Source: Tupaia tana
Taxonomy: Eukaryota > Chordata > Mammalia > Scandentia > Tupaiidae
Direction of reading: 5' to 3'
Assembly (NCBI GenBank): GCA_026018925.1
Contig: JAKSZU010000009.1
Location: 31,604,583-31,668,582, forward strand
Length of the DNA stretch: 64,000 bases
Below the pieces are notes generated by a model. That model saw only the letters and a program-made list of their open reading frames with translations, ran no database searches and was not told where the DNA came from. The translations under genes were made by a program, and so were the position numbers. Below are positions 9,704 to 20,409 of this stretch, piece after piece (positions within the stretch are counted from its first letter, which is position 1; each line of letters begins with the position of its first letter).

Positions 9704-12435
9704 ATTGAAAGATCAGTATATGTAAATCCATAATAGTGCACACAGTCATTCTAAAAACAGTAGCATAATTAGATAATTGGATAGTGTAGGGGAAATAGGG
9801 GATGGATGATAATAAGTATGAAGTAATTTCATAATTTATCACAGTGGAATATCAAGAGGTAAAATCTCTCACTGCCTACCCCTTGGTAAACTAATGCTTC
9901 ATGACAAGTTTCTTGGCAAGAAATTGGCCTAGCCAGTATTGTATTTGTGACCTGCAAACACCATTATTGTATTCCTTGAGGTGCTACTGGTAACTTTTAT
10001 TTGGGTACTTTCATCTTTCTTAGGGTCTAAAGTTAGTTACAGCACAGAGTGGGAGTACAACCAACACTACCATGAGATAGCCTGGAGGGGAATCCTTTAT
10101 CTGCCTCTTTTTTGAGTGTCACTGCCATCCCAGATTAATTGTATTTTTCTCTCATCTGGGTTCTGGCAATCTCAACTGTAATAACCCATTCCCCTTTTCC
10201 TATAACCCCACACAAATACCAAGCCTGTCTTATGCCTTACATGCAGGTTAAAGTGCTATGGAGGAAATTTTGCCTTTAGTGTTCAGTTCTCACCTAGTCC
10301 TTCTCTGAAATATCTGCCTGTGGACCTGTCAGTCTGCCCTCCAATCCTAAAGGCTTTACCTCCCTCACTTTTTATACACATATCTCACCTTATGTCCTTT
10401 CCCATCATTAGAAAATCAACAGAGATACATACATATTTCTCAGCAGGGAGGAGCTTCTTTCACCTTACTGATGTTATTTTAATCAACATTAGTTGTGTTG
10501 CTGCTATATCTTGGTATACTGTAGTTCTGTAGCATCCTTTGAGATTGGTCTAGCTGTCTTTGCCTCAAGCTCCTTTTCAGTCTGTGGTAATGGTTAAACC
10601 ACGTTGTCCTTATTTCTCCATTCTGTTTTCTTGAAGTATGAATAGTTACAGTTCTGTGAGCAAATGTATAACTTAAATTCATGTGAATTAGTCTTTTCAC
10701 TATCCTCTATCTCTTCTTCAACTGGAAGGGCAAGTTACAATAAACTCAGAAGGGCATTAACTTCTGGGAAGAAAATGAAAGATAAATAGGAAGTAGGGTT
10801 TAATGACAATCAGTGGGTCCTTTAGAGAAGGTTTGTGCCAGGCAAGGACAAGAAGAATTCTTGTAGGGAATAGGAAGTAAATGAAAAAAAGGAGAAGCTT
10901 AGGTGGGATCATCTGAACTGGCTACCACTCCTGGATCTGAGTCTACAGAAGGTCTTCCTCGTATTCCTCCCTTTAGTGCTTGTGTTTTATTGTCTTCTAA
11001 GTACACTTGGCTCTTGTGGTATTTTGGTCACCTCAGCCATGTTGAAACCTCCCAGTTGTCTGCCTCAAGAGTCCTGCCTTCCTTGTAAATACCACCCCAG
11101 GTCAATAAGAAACCACACCCTGTCATCTTTGTTTGGTGATCAAGGTACTTCCCCAGTTAATGGTAGCTATGAGGGGCTTATACTTCACAAATAACCACTC
11201 ACTCTGGCACATCTCTGTAGAGTAGGGGTGCTAGAGGGAGAAGGTGCTCTGGTTGGGAAATGGTGCTATTTCCTTAGCACTCCCCAGGAACCTTCCTAAA
11301 CTGACTTTCTACCCTTCTACATCTTCCCATGTTTATTGATGGTGATAACATGGCAGGAAGACGGTATTTCCTCCAAGTCATTCCTAATGACCACCTCTCT
11401 GTCCTCATTTCCCAAGTTCACTCTGTCCTCCATTCTATACCATTATACCATTAGTAGTATTTTGGATGTTTTACCTCAAATATTTCCAAGGTACATGGTT
11501 GTATTTAAACATTAATGGAGATATGAGTTATTCTACTTTTCTCCAACAAATTTCCCTTACATGCCTTGAAGACCATTCACTTCCTGGCTACTATTAGACA
11601 AGTTTTCTACTTTACTTCCTTTACCCAATATCTACATAGATCATCTTAGTTTTCTATTTTCTTGTCTAAACTCAGTGCCCCAGGTTATCAAGAATTCGGT
11701 GGGAAAACTTTCTGTATTGGCAATTCTGTTCTTATGTTAAATGTAAGGGATCATGTTCACCTAAATAGGTGTACTTCCCAGGCTTGATTTTTACCAATGT
11801 AAGGGAAGAGCAAATATATATTAAATGGATGTTGTGCTGGCTATTTGTATGTCAGAAGCTACGATCTAAGACTGATAAATTCTCCCAGTGAAGAGGCTAA
11901 GTTTACCAGAGGCATTCCTTACATAAAAAGCTTTTGTCAATATATGTAATCACCCAAAAGACACTTTCCTAACCTCATTTTATTGCTAGCATTGTACTGT
12001 AGACATTCTATTTCTCTTCCTTCTTCTGAGGACTTCTGGAGAAAGGGAGCTCATCTCAAAGGAGGAACACTGGTAGAATTCACTTACATAAACAGTAATA
12101 ACAAGCTTCCAACATGTTAGAAGAAACAGATCCTCCAGCATCATGTTTTCTCCATTTATCTCATTAAGAAGAGGGTTCCTTATTTAGGCTTTTGGCTCTA
12201 GAGGGAAAGAATGATGAGGTTAGCCACAGGTCTTATGATTATAATTGAAAAGGTTTATTTAACTTTAGGCCCACATCTGGGCACACATTTTGGCATAGGA
12301 GGTCATTCCTGAATTTCCATGGAGCACTCAGTTCCTCATGACTACTGGCTGTTTATTCATTCAGGATGCATATCAATATTAATAATCTTTTAGGGAGATT
12401 CTTATTTGAGAAGTCAGGTGCAGGTTTTGGATTAT
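9704..12435. other. Unassigned, SINE-free interval
   Basis: 2.7 kb of normal-looking single-copy sequence. Short frames at 10320-10532, 10903-11194 and 12379-12609 carry no recognisable domain and look like chance. I see no CpG island, splice-framed exon or RNA gene. No CYN-like SINE is present, unlike the flanks. Confidence 0.5.
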
Positions 12436-12439
12436 TACT

Positions 12440-12960
12440 TCATATGGCATGCAGAATAAGCCCCAAAGATATTTAATCCTAATGCACCAAACCAATGAAT
12501 ATGATAGGTTAAGTGGCAATGGAAAATTAAGGCTACAGATGAAATTTAGTTGCTGATCAGCTGACCTTAAGATAAAGAGATTATCCTGAATTATCCTAAT
12601 GGGCCCCAAAAAACTGAAGAGAGAGGCAGAAAATAGAAGTCAGTGGGAGAGACGACAATAAATGATACAATATAAGACTCAATTCACCTTTGCTAACTTT
12701 GCATATTGAGGAAGATAGCTATAAATAATTAATATGTCCTCTAGAAGCCAGAAAGGTCAAGGAAATAGATTGTCACCTAGGTCATTCAGAAAACAATGCA
12801 GTCCTACTGACACCTTGTTTTTATCCCAGTGAGAACCATATTGTCCTTCTATCTCAAAGCACTGTAAGATAATAAACTTATGTTTTTTAAGGTACTAAGT
12901 TTGTGGTAACTTTTCAAAGAAGCAATATAAAATTAATGCACTTTATAAGGTACATTAACT
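12440..12960 (+). mobile_element. Ancient placental interspersed repeat (LTR-like)
   Basis: It shows a familiar succession of motifs: 'agagattatcctgaattatc' with 'gggcccc' after it, 'tctagaagccagaaaggtca', then 'tgacaccttgtttttatccc', and near the end 'gtactaagtttgtggtaact'. These belong to a common old repeat of the placental genome. The family name is withheld because I cannot verify it. Confidence 0.6.
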
Positions 12961-14419
12961 CATTAGTGCTTTATTAATCATTTCTTTTCAGTAAAGTATC
13001 ATGTAGAGGCTTGGGAAAACATAGAGCTGAAGAAGACATGACCCCTTACTCCAAAGAGATTCTAGTCTAAAGTGGGAGAGAAGTACAGAGGTGTATCTCA
13101 GCCATCTCAGAATCATGAATGAGTTTTGACATTCTACCCTCCAAAACCTCTGTTCCTATGGATTTGTTTCCTGGGTTCTATTTTCAGACCCTCTTCCCTC
13201 TTAATTCTCAGAATGCTCTCAAGGCCTCCTCACTTTTACTGGGGACTATGTGTCCCTCTGCCTAACTACTATTCCGATTACTTTGCTTCAAGCTCACTCC
13301 CAAGGTGGTACAAATTTTCATTAAGACAAACTTTTAATAGCATTCTCTTGGCTTCCGAGACTTTCTCTAAAATAGAGAAACCTATTTATTGTATTTTTCT
13401 ATGCATGTGTAACAGCCAGAGAGAATACAACCACAATGTAAGTGCTCAAGGCATCTTTGTTCAATTAACACATGCAACCAGCATCAATATTAGATAACAG
13501 TGTAACAATAGTAACATCAGCATGAAGGTCAGAGAAGCCTGGGCAGAAGATAAAAGACTTAAGCCAAAGCATAATGATGATATAAACTTTCTAGAGTTTG
13601 AGGCTTTGTATAGTTGTTGACAGAGGTAAGATGACTAGGCAGACCTCAAAGGTTATGTGGAAGTACAGTGTTAGGATTCAGAAGGAAACAGATTCAGCTT
13701 GAGTTGTGAATCATTAGCCAGTTTTGTGGAACTAGGTCACAGAGTGGTGACCCTGGAGTGTTCAAATGGATTAAACAACCCCTCTGGTAACTTCCCTGAA
13801 ACCTGGTAAATCATATCCAATTCTTGCCCTTAGTGAAAGTTCAGGGGTTAAGATACATGTCCAAGTAAGTATGACAAATGATGTGAGTCATAGAGAAAGA
13901 ATAAAACAGGAGCCTCTAAAGTCAAGAGGTGAGGGAATTTCTGCATTGTTTAATGATAGTTAATAACACCCACTGTGCAGAAAGCAGTTTTATAAAAGTA
14001 TAAATTTTATTAAAATAAATTTTATTATCTCTCTTCTAGTAAGACTTGAACACTCATTTTTGGGTATGAATCCCACAGAAATCATCATGTAGGATCCAAG
14101 TACAAATGCACAAGGCTGGTCGTCCCATTGATTATGTAGCAGTTGATAGTTGACAAATAGGTGTTCATCTCTGGGAGACAGATAAGTAAATTAGTGTGTT
14201 TAACTACTCTGAAATATTGGCCAGTAGTTGAAAGCAATGGACTAGACAAATGGACACATACACAGCAGCATGAACACAGTTTAACACACTGATATACTCA
14301 CTAAAATTATGCAGTTCAGATGATATGGTAACTGAATTTTCTTTATAAAAACTAAAGCAAAAATATAAGTAGAGAGCTGAATAAAATATGAATGGTAGAA
14401 TGTTAATAACTATGAATCT

Positions 14420-14421
<2 letters not shown>
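12961..14421. other. Unassigned interval
   Basis: No gene, RNA or clear repeat. The 123-residue plus-strand frame at 13126-13497 has no domain I recognise and lacks a conserved context. Treated as noncoding. Confidence 0.5.
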
Positions 14422-14473
<52 letters not shown>

Positions 14474-14476
14474 ATT
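14422..14476. repeat. (AT)n microsatellite
   Basis: About 50 bases of alternating AT, self-complementary and probably unstable. Confidence 0.95.
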
Positions 14477-14489
14477 AGTATATAATCTA

Positions 14490-14660
14490 TAAAGAAATGT
14501 CTAATTTAAGTCCTTTGCTCATTTTTTATTGTGCTAAAATACATATAAAATTCACCATTTAACCATTTTTAACATGTATAATTCAGTGGCATTAAGTATA
14601 TACACAATATTGTAAATTCATCATCACCAGCTAGTTCTAGAACATTTTCATCACCCAAAT
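14490..14660 (-). mobile_element. L1M 3' UTR fragment, antisense
   Basis: Contains 'caccatttaaccatttttaa' and 'aattcagtggcattaagtat', typical of old L1 3' UTRs read in antisense. It ends where a plus-strand L1 begins. Confidence 0.7.
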
Positions 14661-14845
14661 AGGAAACCCATACACAATAAGTAGTGTGGATATAAGCCAG
14701 AAAACAATGAAGAAATACTTTCAAAGTATTTAAGGCGGAAAGAAAAGAGATGTCAACCAAGAATTCTATACCCAGTGATAATATGTTTTCAAAGCAAAGA
14801 CAAAACAAAGATTTAAAGAAATTTTGAAAAGTAAAATAATTAAGG

Positions 14846-15130
14846 GCCACTCCACAGCCTAATGATTAAGGCAGCCAGACACCACATGATCATCTGCAGT
14901 TCAAATCCTGACCCTGAAAACTTGAAAAAACATGTCAGGCACAGAATGTGCCTGTATGACCCAAATCTCAACAGGATAGAGAAATAGAGAAGAAGGGACT
15001 TCAGTATAATCACTCCCCAGTGGACAGTTTTCTCTATCTCTTTCTTCCTCTCTCTCTCTCTTTCCTTTCTCTTTCTGGGGAGCACACATGCCTTCTGGCA
15101 AGTAAAGAAATAAAAGAGAGAGAGAGAGGA
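14846..15130 (+). mobile_element. CYN-like tRNA SINE, old diverged subtype, sense
   Basis: The head 'ggccactccacagcctaatg', a B box 'cagttcaaatcct' and a CT-rich 3' part ('ctctctctctctttccttt') are present. The C6/G6 hairpin and CpGs have decayed. It interrupts an L1 ORF1-like stretch. Confidence 0.75.
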
Positions 15131-15286
15131 GAAAATAAAATAACTCATCACCAGCAGATCTGATCACCAGACATGTCAAATGTCACTAGGGTAGAAAACA
15201 ATAGAGTCCTGTGAAAATATGAATCTATACAATGGAATGGAGAATGCCAGAAAATTGTAGATGTTTAGGCACATATAAAAGAATTT

Positions 15287-15525
15287 TATTTTATTTTTTT
15301 TACCATAGGATGCATGCTCTTTCCAGAGAGAAACAGAGAGAATGTGAGAAATTACTTCCACAGGGAAATAACCACACCACAATCCCTTCTCCTCTGTCTT
15401 CTTGGGATTTTGGGCATGCATGCACATGCACCTGGAATTATTTTTAAGCTACCAGGTCTGGGACTCAAAGCACAGTCAGCCATGAGGGAGTGCAGTGATT
15501 AACCACCACATTACCTCCGGATCCT
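15287..15525 (-). mobile_element. CYN-like tRNA SINE, old, antisense
   Basis: A T-rich tail is followed by 'taccataggatgcatgctct', body and head, ending near 'attacctccggatcc'. The hairpin is reduced to 'ccacaggga'. Flanking ttttatttt repeats suggest a TSD but are low complexity. Confidence 0.8.
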
Positions 15526-15601
15526 TTTAATTTTATTTTTTAAAACTATATAAAAAATAAAACAATGAAAACAAAATTAATAATAACCCTGGGGGGGGGG
15601 G

Positions 15602-15770
15602 GGTAGATGGAAGGTGGTGTGGTCGTTAAGGACTCTGGACTCCTATATGGCCAACCACGGTTTGAGTACAGTACCTGGCAGCTTTCTCTCTCTCTCTCTG
15701 TACCTCTCTGTTCAAATTAAATAAATAATAAATAAAGTTAAATAAAAATAATTCTTAAGAAATAATAATA
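15602..15770 (+). mobile_element. CYN-like tRNA SINE, short type, sense
   Basis: The head 'aaggtggtgtggtcgttaag' and B box 'acggtttgagtacag' pass straight into a CT-rich run, then 'ctgttcaaattaaataaata' with an AATAAA-rich tail. The ~115-bp middle of the long type (GTGCGTG tract and hairpin) is absent. A 13-base G run (15591-15603) sits just upstream. Confidence 0.85.
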
Positions 15771-16230
15771 AATTGTAGGATTTGAGACATATGTACAAGT
15801 AAAATAAGTGAAAATAGCACAAAGGTCAGTAAGGGGGAAATTGGGTATATACTGTTATAAAGATACTATACATGAAGTCATATATCGCTTGAAGGTAGAC
15901 TGTGGTAAGTCAAAGCTGTATACTATCAACCATAAAGTAACCACTAAAATATCAAAATAAATAGTTATATTTAATAATTTTTAAAAGGGGGTATAGTAGA
16001 ATAATGACAATCCCAAAGGCTTTAGAAAAAAAGAGCAAAAAAGGAAAGAATGTATGGATAGAACAAAGAAAATACAGATACCAAACTTAGATTTAAACTA
16101 ATCTTATCAATAATCATATTAATCATAAGTGGTCTAAATAGGCAGAGATTATAACAACAATAACAAAACCTAAGCAGATGACAACTATAAGAAATACATC
16201 TCAAAGATAAAGATGAAGATAGTTTAAAAG

Positions 16231-16440
16231 TTAGTCTGGCAGGTGGTGTGGTGGTTGTGACAGGTGAATACCACATTGCAAATAGAAGCTGGAGTCTTGG
16301 ACCCAATGGCTTGAGAAACACTTTGGGAAAATGTGTGCATATAACCAAAATCCTGAGAGGAGAAATAGAGAAGGGATTGTGGCATAGTCACCACCCTGTG
16401 GGGTGATTTCTCTCTCTGGCAAGTGCACACACCCTACAGC

Positions 16441-16477
<37 letters not shown>
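16231..16477 (+). mobile_element. CYN-like tRNA SINE, old subtype, sense, long A tail
   Basis: Recognisable head ('ctggcaggtggtgtggtggt'), body ('aaaatcctgagaggagaaat'), 'tgtggggtgatttctctctc' and 3' end, followed by about 30 A's (16447-16477). Low CpG indicates age; the long pure A tail may have re-expanded. Confidence 0.88.
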
Positions 16478-16479
<2 letters not shown>

Positions 16480-16513
16480 TTTTTTAAGAATTAGGATAGA
16501 AAAATGCAATGGT

Positions 16514-16770
16514 GGGACCAGCAGTTGGCATAAAGGCTGTGTTGCTAGACTCCCATGTAGTCGACCGCAGTTCGAGTCTCGGACCCGGTGGCTTAAACTC
16601 ACACCAGGTGCATGTGCGTGAGTGCCCAAGATCCCGAGAGGAGAATGGGGGAGAAGGGATTGCGGCGTGGGCACCTCCCCTAAGGGGTGATTTCTTGCTT
16701 TCTGTCTCTCTGTCTCTCTCTGTCCTTCTGGTAAGGACATGTACCCTATAGCAAAAACCTCTCCAAATAA
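16514..16770 (+). mobile_element. CYN-like tRNA SINE, long type, sense
   Basis: Near-consensus head 'gggaccagcagttggcataa' and intact B box 'gcagttcgagtctc'. Its hairpin reads CCCCTAAGGGG instead of the usual C6/G6, yet the stem is kept. It lies only about 35 bp downstream of the previous SINE. Confidence 0.94.
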
Positions 16771-17157
16771 AAAGAAAGAGAAATACATTGGCAACATCAA
16801 AAGGACTCTCGAATGGGTCTACCAATATAATGCAAATTAGATTTCTATATAAGGAATATTATCAGATATAAGGAAGGTGACTTAATAGCAATAAAAAGGA
16901 AAGTTACCAAAAGAACAAAACAATAATAGCTTATGCCATTAATGATCAGAGCTTTCAAATACATGAAACAAAAATGGATAGAACTACAGGGAGAAATACT
17001 GAAATAATACATTATTATAATGGGAGATTTCCATATTATTCTCTCAATAACTGAACAAGTAAGCAGAAAATCAGTAAGTATGTGGAAGACTTAAAACAAA
17101 GTATAAGAGGACTTCAAAATGTTCATGAAAAAATGGAATTAAAATACAAGTTTCTTG

Positions 17158-17332
17158 GGGCCAGCAGGTGGCATAGTGGTTAAGGGCGCTGGCACATGGC
17201 CGACCTCAGGTCAAGTCCCAGACCTGGTGGCTTGCTTTCCCACTTTCCCTCTCTCTCACTCTTTCTGGTCAAATTAAAGTAAAATAAATGAATAAAGATA
17301 AAAAATAAAATAATTCTTCTAAAAAAGTACAA
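17158..17332 (+). mobile_element. CYN-like tRNA SINE, short type, sense (best example)
   Basis: The clean short form: 'ggggccagcaggtggcatag', 'ggtcaagtcccagacctggt', then a pyrimidine run and 'tctggtcaaattaaagtaaa' plus an ATAAA-rich tail. A shared acaag-ttt flank suggests a TSD in the mariner-like MITE. The middle portion of the long SINE is absent, without internal scars. Confidence 0.92.
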
Positions 17333-17366
17333 GCTTTTTTGATGCAAAATATTTAATTCATGGGAC

Positions 17367-17619
17367 CCAGCAGTTAGTGTAATGGCTATGTCGCTGGACT
17401 TCCATGTAGTCGACCGCGGTTCACGTCCCAGACCCGGTAGCTTAAAACTCACACCGGGTGCGTGTGCGTGCGTGCCCAAGATCCTGAGAGGAGAATGGAG
17501 GAGAAGGGATTGCGGCGTGACCATCCCCCCTGGGAGGTGATTTCTCGCTTTCTGTCTCTATGTCTCTCTCTGTCTGGCGAGCGCACGCGCCCTATAGCGA
17601 AAATCTCTCCAAAAAAATT
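17367..17619 (+). mobile_element. CYN-like tRNA SINE, long type, sense
   Basis: CpG-rich, near-consensus copy with intact B box 'gcggttcacgtccc' and hairpin. A 10-bp TSD, ttaattcatg, occurs at both sides (about 17357 and 17620). It inserted into the same MITE as the previous SINE. Confidence 0.95.
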
Positions 17620-17879
17620 AATTCATGCATAGTTTTTTATAATATACATTTTTCATATGTATCAAACTGAACTAATTGACATTTTTGGACCACTTCACTC
17701 AGCAATAACAGAATAAATATTATTTCCAAGTATACACACATTTACCAAAAGCATCCATATATTGGCACCAGGAAACAAGTATCAATTAATTTTAAGATTC
17801 AGATCATATCAAATATCATAAATGTCCTCAATGGTATTAAATAAGAAATCAAAAAAAAGATATCATAATCATTAATGGT

Positions 17880-18150
17880 GGGACCAGCAGTTGTCATAAT
17901 GGCTATGTTGCTGGACTCCCATGTAGTCCACTGTGGTTCGAATCTCAGACCTGGTCCGATGGCTTAAACTCACGCCTGGCATGTGTGCGTTCGTGTCTAA
18001 GATCCTGTGAGGAGAATGGAGGAGAAGGGATTGCAGAGTGGCCATCCCCTCTGGGGGCTGATTTCTCACTTTCTTTCTCTCTGTTTCTCTCTGTCTTTCT
18101 GGTTAGATCACATGCCCTATAGTGAAAACCTCTTAAAAAAAAAAAACAAA
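17880..18150 (+). mobile_element. CYN-like tRNA SINE, long type, sense
   Basis: The head has a short insertion near 'cctggtccgatggctt', otherwise it is near-consensus, with hairpin 'cccctctgggggctg'. It ends with an A-rich tail at about 18134-18150. It lies at the junction where the host L1 has lost its central ORF2 region. Confidence 0.93.
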
Positions 18151-18440
18151 AAACTAAGTACCAAGTACTAAACCTGCTCCAATTTGTACGTTGTGGCTAT
18201 GTAGAAAACCATAAAGAACTTAAAATTTTCATAGAAATAACAATGACTTTGGCCCAGCCACAGGATGCAAGGTCAGCATATAAAACATCAATTTTATTTT
18301 TACTACAAAGTAGCAATTGAAAACCAAAACAAACAAACAAAATAATGTCATTTACAATAGACTCAAAAAAAAAAGTGATGTATTGGAAATAAATCCAAGT
18401 AATACATGCAGGAACAGTATACAGGAAACTCTAAAATTCT

Positions 18441-19159
18441 TTTTTAACTTTTAAAATTTTAATTTATGTATTTACATTCACTCACTGTACATCAATACAG
18501 TATACAAAATGAGATTTTCCATCCAGAATATGCTATATATTGGCTCAATCAAAGATATTGTCATACATGTTATCATCAACAAATAATTTTCCATGTCTTG
18601 TTTCTTAAATATTTTGCTCGCCTCCCCCCCGCCCTTGATTCCCAACCTCTTACCCTCTGCCATTTCCCACCACCCTCCCACATTGTCTCTGGTGTCTACA
18701 GTTGTTTTCCATGCCACTTTTTTCATATTTTATTTATTCACTAAAGTTCTCACTTTAAATAGTTTCAATAGCAAGCACAGCTGATATATAGATATCTGTG
18801 AATACATGTCTGACTTTAGGCACAAACCTCAGTGAGTAAAGTGAACAACTATAAAGTAGCACCTAGCTGGAGCTACATACCTTACTGCAGTCATCAAATA
18901 GGTATTTTTAATGCATTCTTTAATTTCAAGAAAAATAGTTTTACTTTTAATAAATCAAAAAAATGTTAAGAGAAATTTGCTCAAGACTCAAAGCCAGGAA
19001 AAAGGTTAGGATTCAGTTCAAAGAGTAGGTAGATGAATAGCATTTATTTTACTTTAGATTATAACATTACTGATTTTCTTCTATTCTTTGATTTCCAGAT
19101 TTAAGGATTTTTGTCTTCTCATAAACTGTTGATAGGTTCATCTACTTACTATTTGAATA
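18441..19159 (-). mobile_element. HAL1-like element, 3' part, with 5' inversion (twin-primed)
   Basis: 18441-19041 reads antisense to a HAL1-like 3' UTR, starting with T-rich tail sequence and aligning by eye with 63169-63740. From about 19042 to 19159 the sequence is inverted: its reverse complement aligns with 63724-63840 (shared motif 'aatcagtaatgtt'). A 16-bp TSD, gaaactctaaaattct (18425-18440) versus gaaagcctaaagttct (19160-19175), encloses the whole, in L1 ORF2. This is the hallmark of twin priming. Confidence 0.85.
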
Positions 19160-19383
19160 GAAAGCCTAAAGTTCTGATGAAAGAAAATCAAAGAAAACCT
19201 AAATAAATAAACTTCATGTTCATAAGATATGAAGACTCATATATGAGGACTCAATATGCTTAATGTGCAAATTCTCTCTGAATCGATACACCAAATTCAA
19301 TCTTTGCAGAGATTTATTTTTTGTTGCTATTGTTTTAAGCTATAAACAATCTGATTCAAAAATTGACTTCAAGGGCAAATTCC

Positions 19384-19625
19384 ATGGTGCAACACTAATG
19401 TGCAGCTTAGAGCAGGCCACATCCCGCATGGCTACCATGGTTTTGGTTCCTGACCCAGTCAACATGGAACATGCTGGACACATGCACAAGTACCCAGAAT
19501 CTGATGGGCTGGAGGAATGAACTGTGGGGTAAGGGGGAATATAGCATGATCAGACCCTGTGGAGGGTGTTCATCTCTCTCTCGGGTGTGTGTACACAGTC
19601 TATTATGAATTTTTACAAAGTTAAA
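19384..19625 (+). mobile_element. Possible very old CYN-like SINE remnant, sense
   Basis: Similarity is only to the 3' half: 'ctggaggaatgaactgtggg', 'gatcagaccctgtggagggt' and 'gtgtacacagtctattatga' followed by an A run. The head is not convincing. It lies between L1 ORF2 pieces. Confidence 0.4.
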
Positions 19626-20045
19626 AAAAAATCAGTATGAAATGGCAAAGGAACTAGATCAACCAAAAATAATTATAAAATAATAACAAATCAAGAGGAC
19701 TGATTTTACCCCAGATTTTTAATAAAGTTGCAGTACTCAAGACAGTTTTATGTTGGCAAAAGGGTAGACATATATCAATGGAACAGAAGGAACAGTCCAA
19801 AACTAGTGGAAAAATACATATGGTTCATGAACTTTTAACAAAGAATTGACTGGAATTCATAAAATTAAAAATAAAATTTTTGATCTGCAAAAGACACTAG
19901 AAATAAAATGAAAAGATAACCAAAGATTGGGAACAATATTTACTAATAATTTATATGATCAAGTACTTTTTTGTGGAATATACAAAGAACTCTAAAGATT
20001 CAACAATAATAATTTTTAAAATCCCAACTTTTAATTCTTTTCTTT

Positions 20046-20216
20046 TGAGACATTTTTGCTCTAGGGTGCCTGCACTCACCAGAGAGACAGAGACAGAGCG
20101 AAAGAAAGCACATGTGCCTGGCATGAACTTTAAGCTGCCGAGTCTAAAACTTGAACTGCCTTTGAGTACATGGGAGCCTAGAAACGTAACCCTTATGCCA
20201 TCTGCTGGTCTTCAAA
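20046..20216 (-). mobile_element. CYN-like tRNA SINE with internal deletion, antisense
   Basis: The 3' end ('ttttgctctagggtgcctgc') and TCTG tract are present, then the sequence jumps from 'gcgaaagaaagc' to 'acatgtgcctggcatgaa' and the head. About 90 bp, including the C6/G6 hairpin, is missing. Confidence 0.88.
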
Positions 20217-20251
20217 AATGTCCAAATTTTTCAAAAGACATTGATTGATTG

Positions 20252-20345
20252 ATTGTAATTTTCAAGCATCTGGGTCCAGTACTCGAACTGCAGTTGGCCA
20301 TGTGAGAATCCAGCACCTAACCAACACTCCACCCGCTGGCCCTGA
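20252..20345 (-). mobile_element. tRNA SINE head only, antisense
   Basis: 'tcaagcatctgggtccagta' through 'cactccacccgctggccctg' matches only the tRNA-like head of the SINE. It may be a short-type copy that lost its tail. Confidence 0.75.
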
Positions 20346-20409
20346 AAAGCCTAATTTTTAAATGAGCGAGAATTTGAATAGATGACTCTCCAAAGAATAT
20401 AACACTTCT

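Larger units (their letters stand above)
17104..17690 (+). mobile_element. Mariner-like MITE, interrupted by two SINEs
   Basis: The left end 'ggacttcaaaatgttcatga' and the next 'aaaatggaattaaaatacaa' match the copy at 37957. The element is split by a short-type SINE (17158-17332) and a long-type SINE (17367-17619), then continues with 'aattcatgcatagtttttta'. The right end is degraded. Confidence 0.65.
14690..20400 (+). mobile_element. Old L1, sense, internally deleted and SINE-riddled
   Basis: L1 order is visible on the plus strand. ORF1-end sequence ('accaagaattctatacccag') is near 14758. Endonuclease-region pieces run 15775-17110. ORF2 late reverse-transcriptase and C-terminal sequence lies at 18150-18440 and 19160-20040, and a last piece at 20345-20400. 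The central reverse-transcriptase part is missing between about 17860 and 18160. At least nine tRNA SINEs and one HAL1-like copy interrupt it. No coding frame survives. Confidence 0.75.

Noticed and set aside
13126..13497. 123-residue plus-strand ORF in unassigned DNA
   Set aside because: No domain, no signal of coding constraint visible and no gene context; chance length is plausible.
16447..16825. ORFs of 80-117 residues on both strands
   Set aside because: They are translations of a CYN-like SINE and its poly(A); the same peptides recur at every SINE copy (for example 40437-40815, 48580-49029 and 52073-52300).
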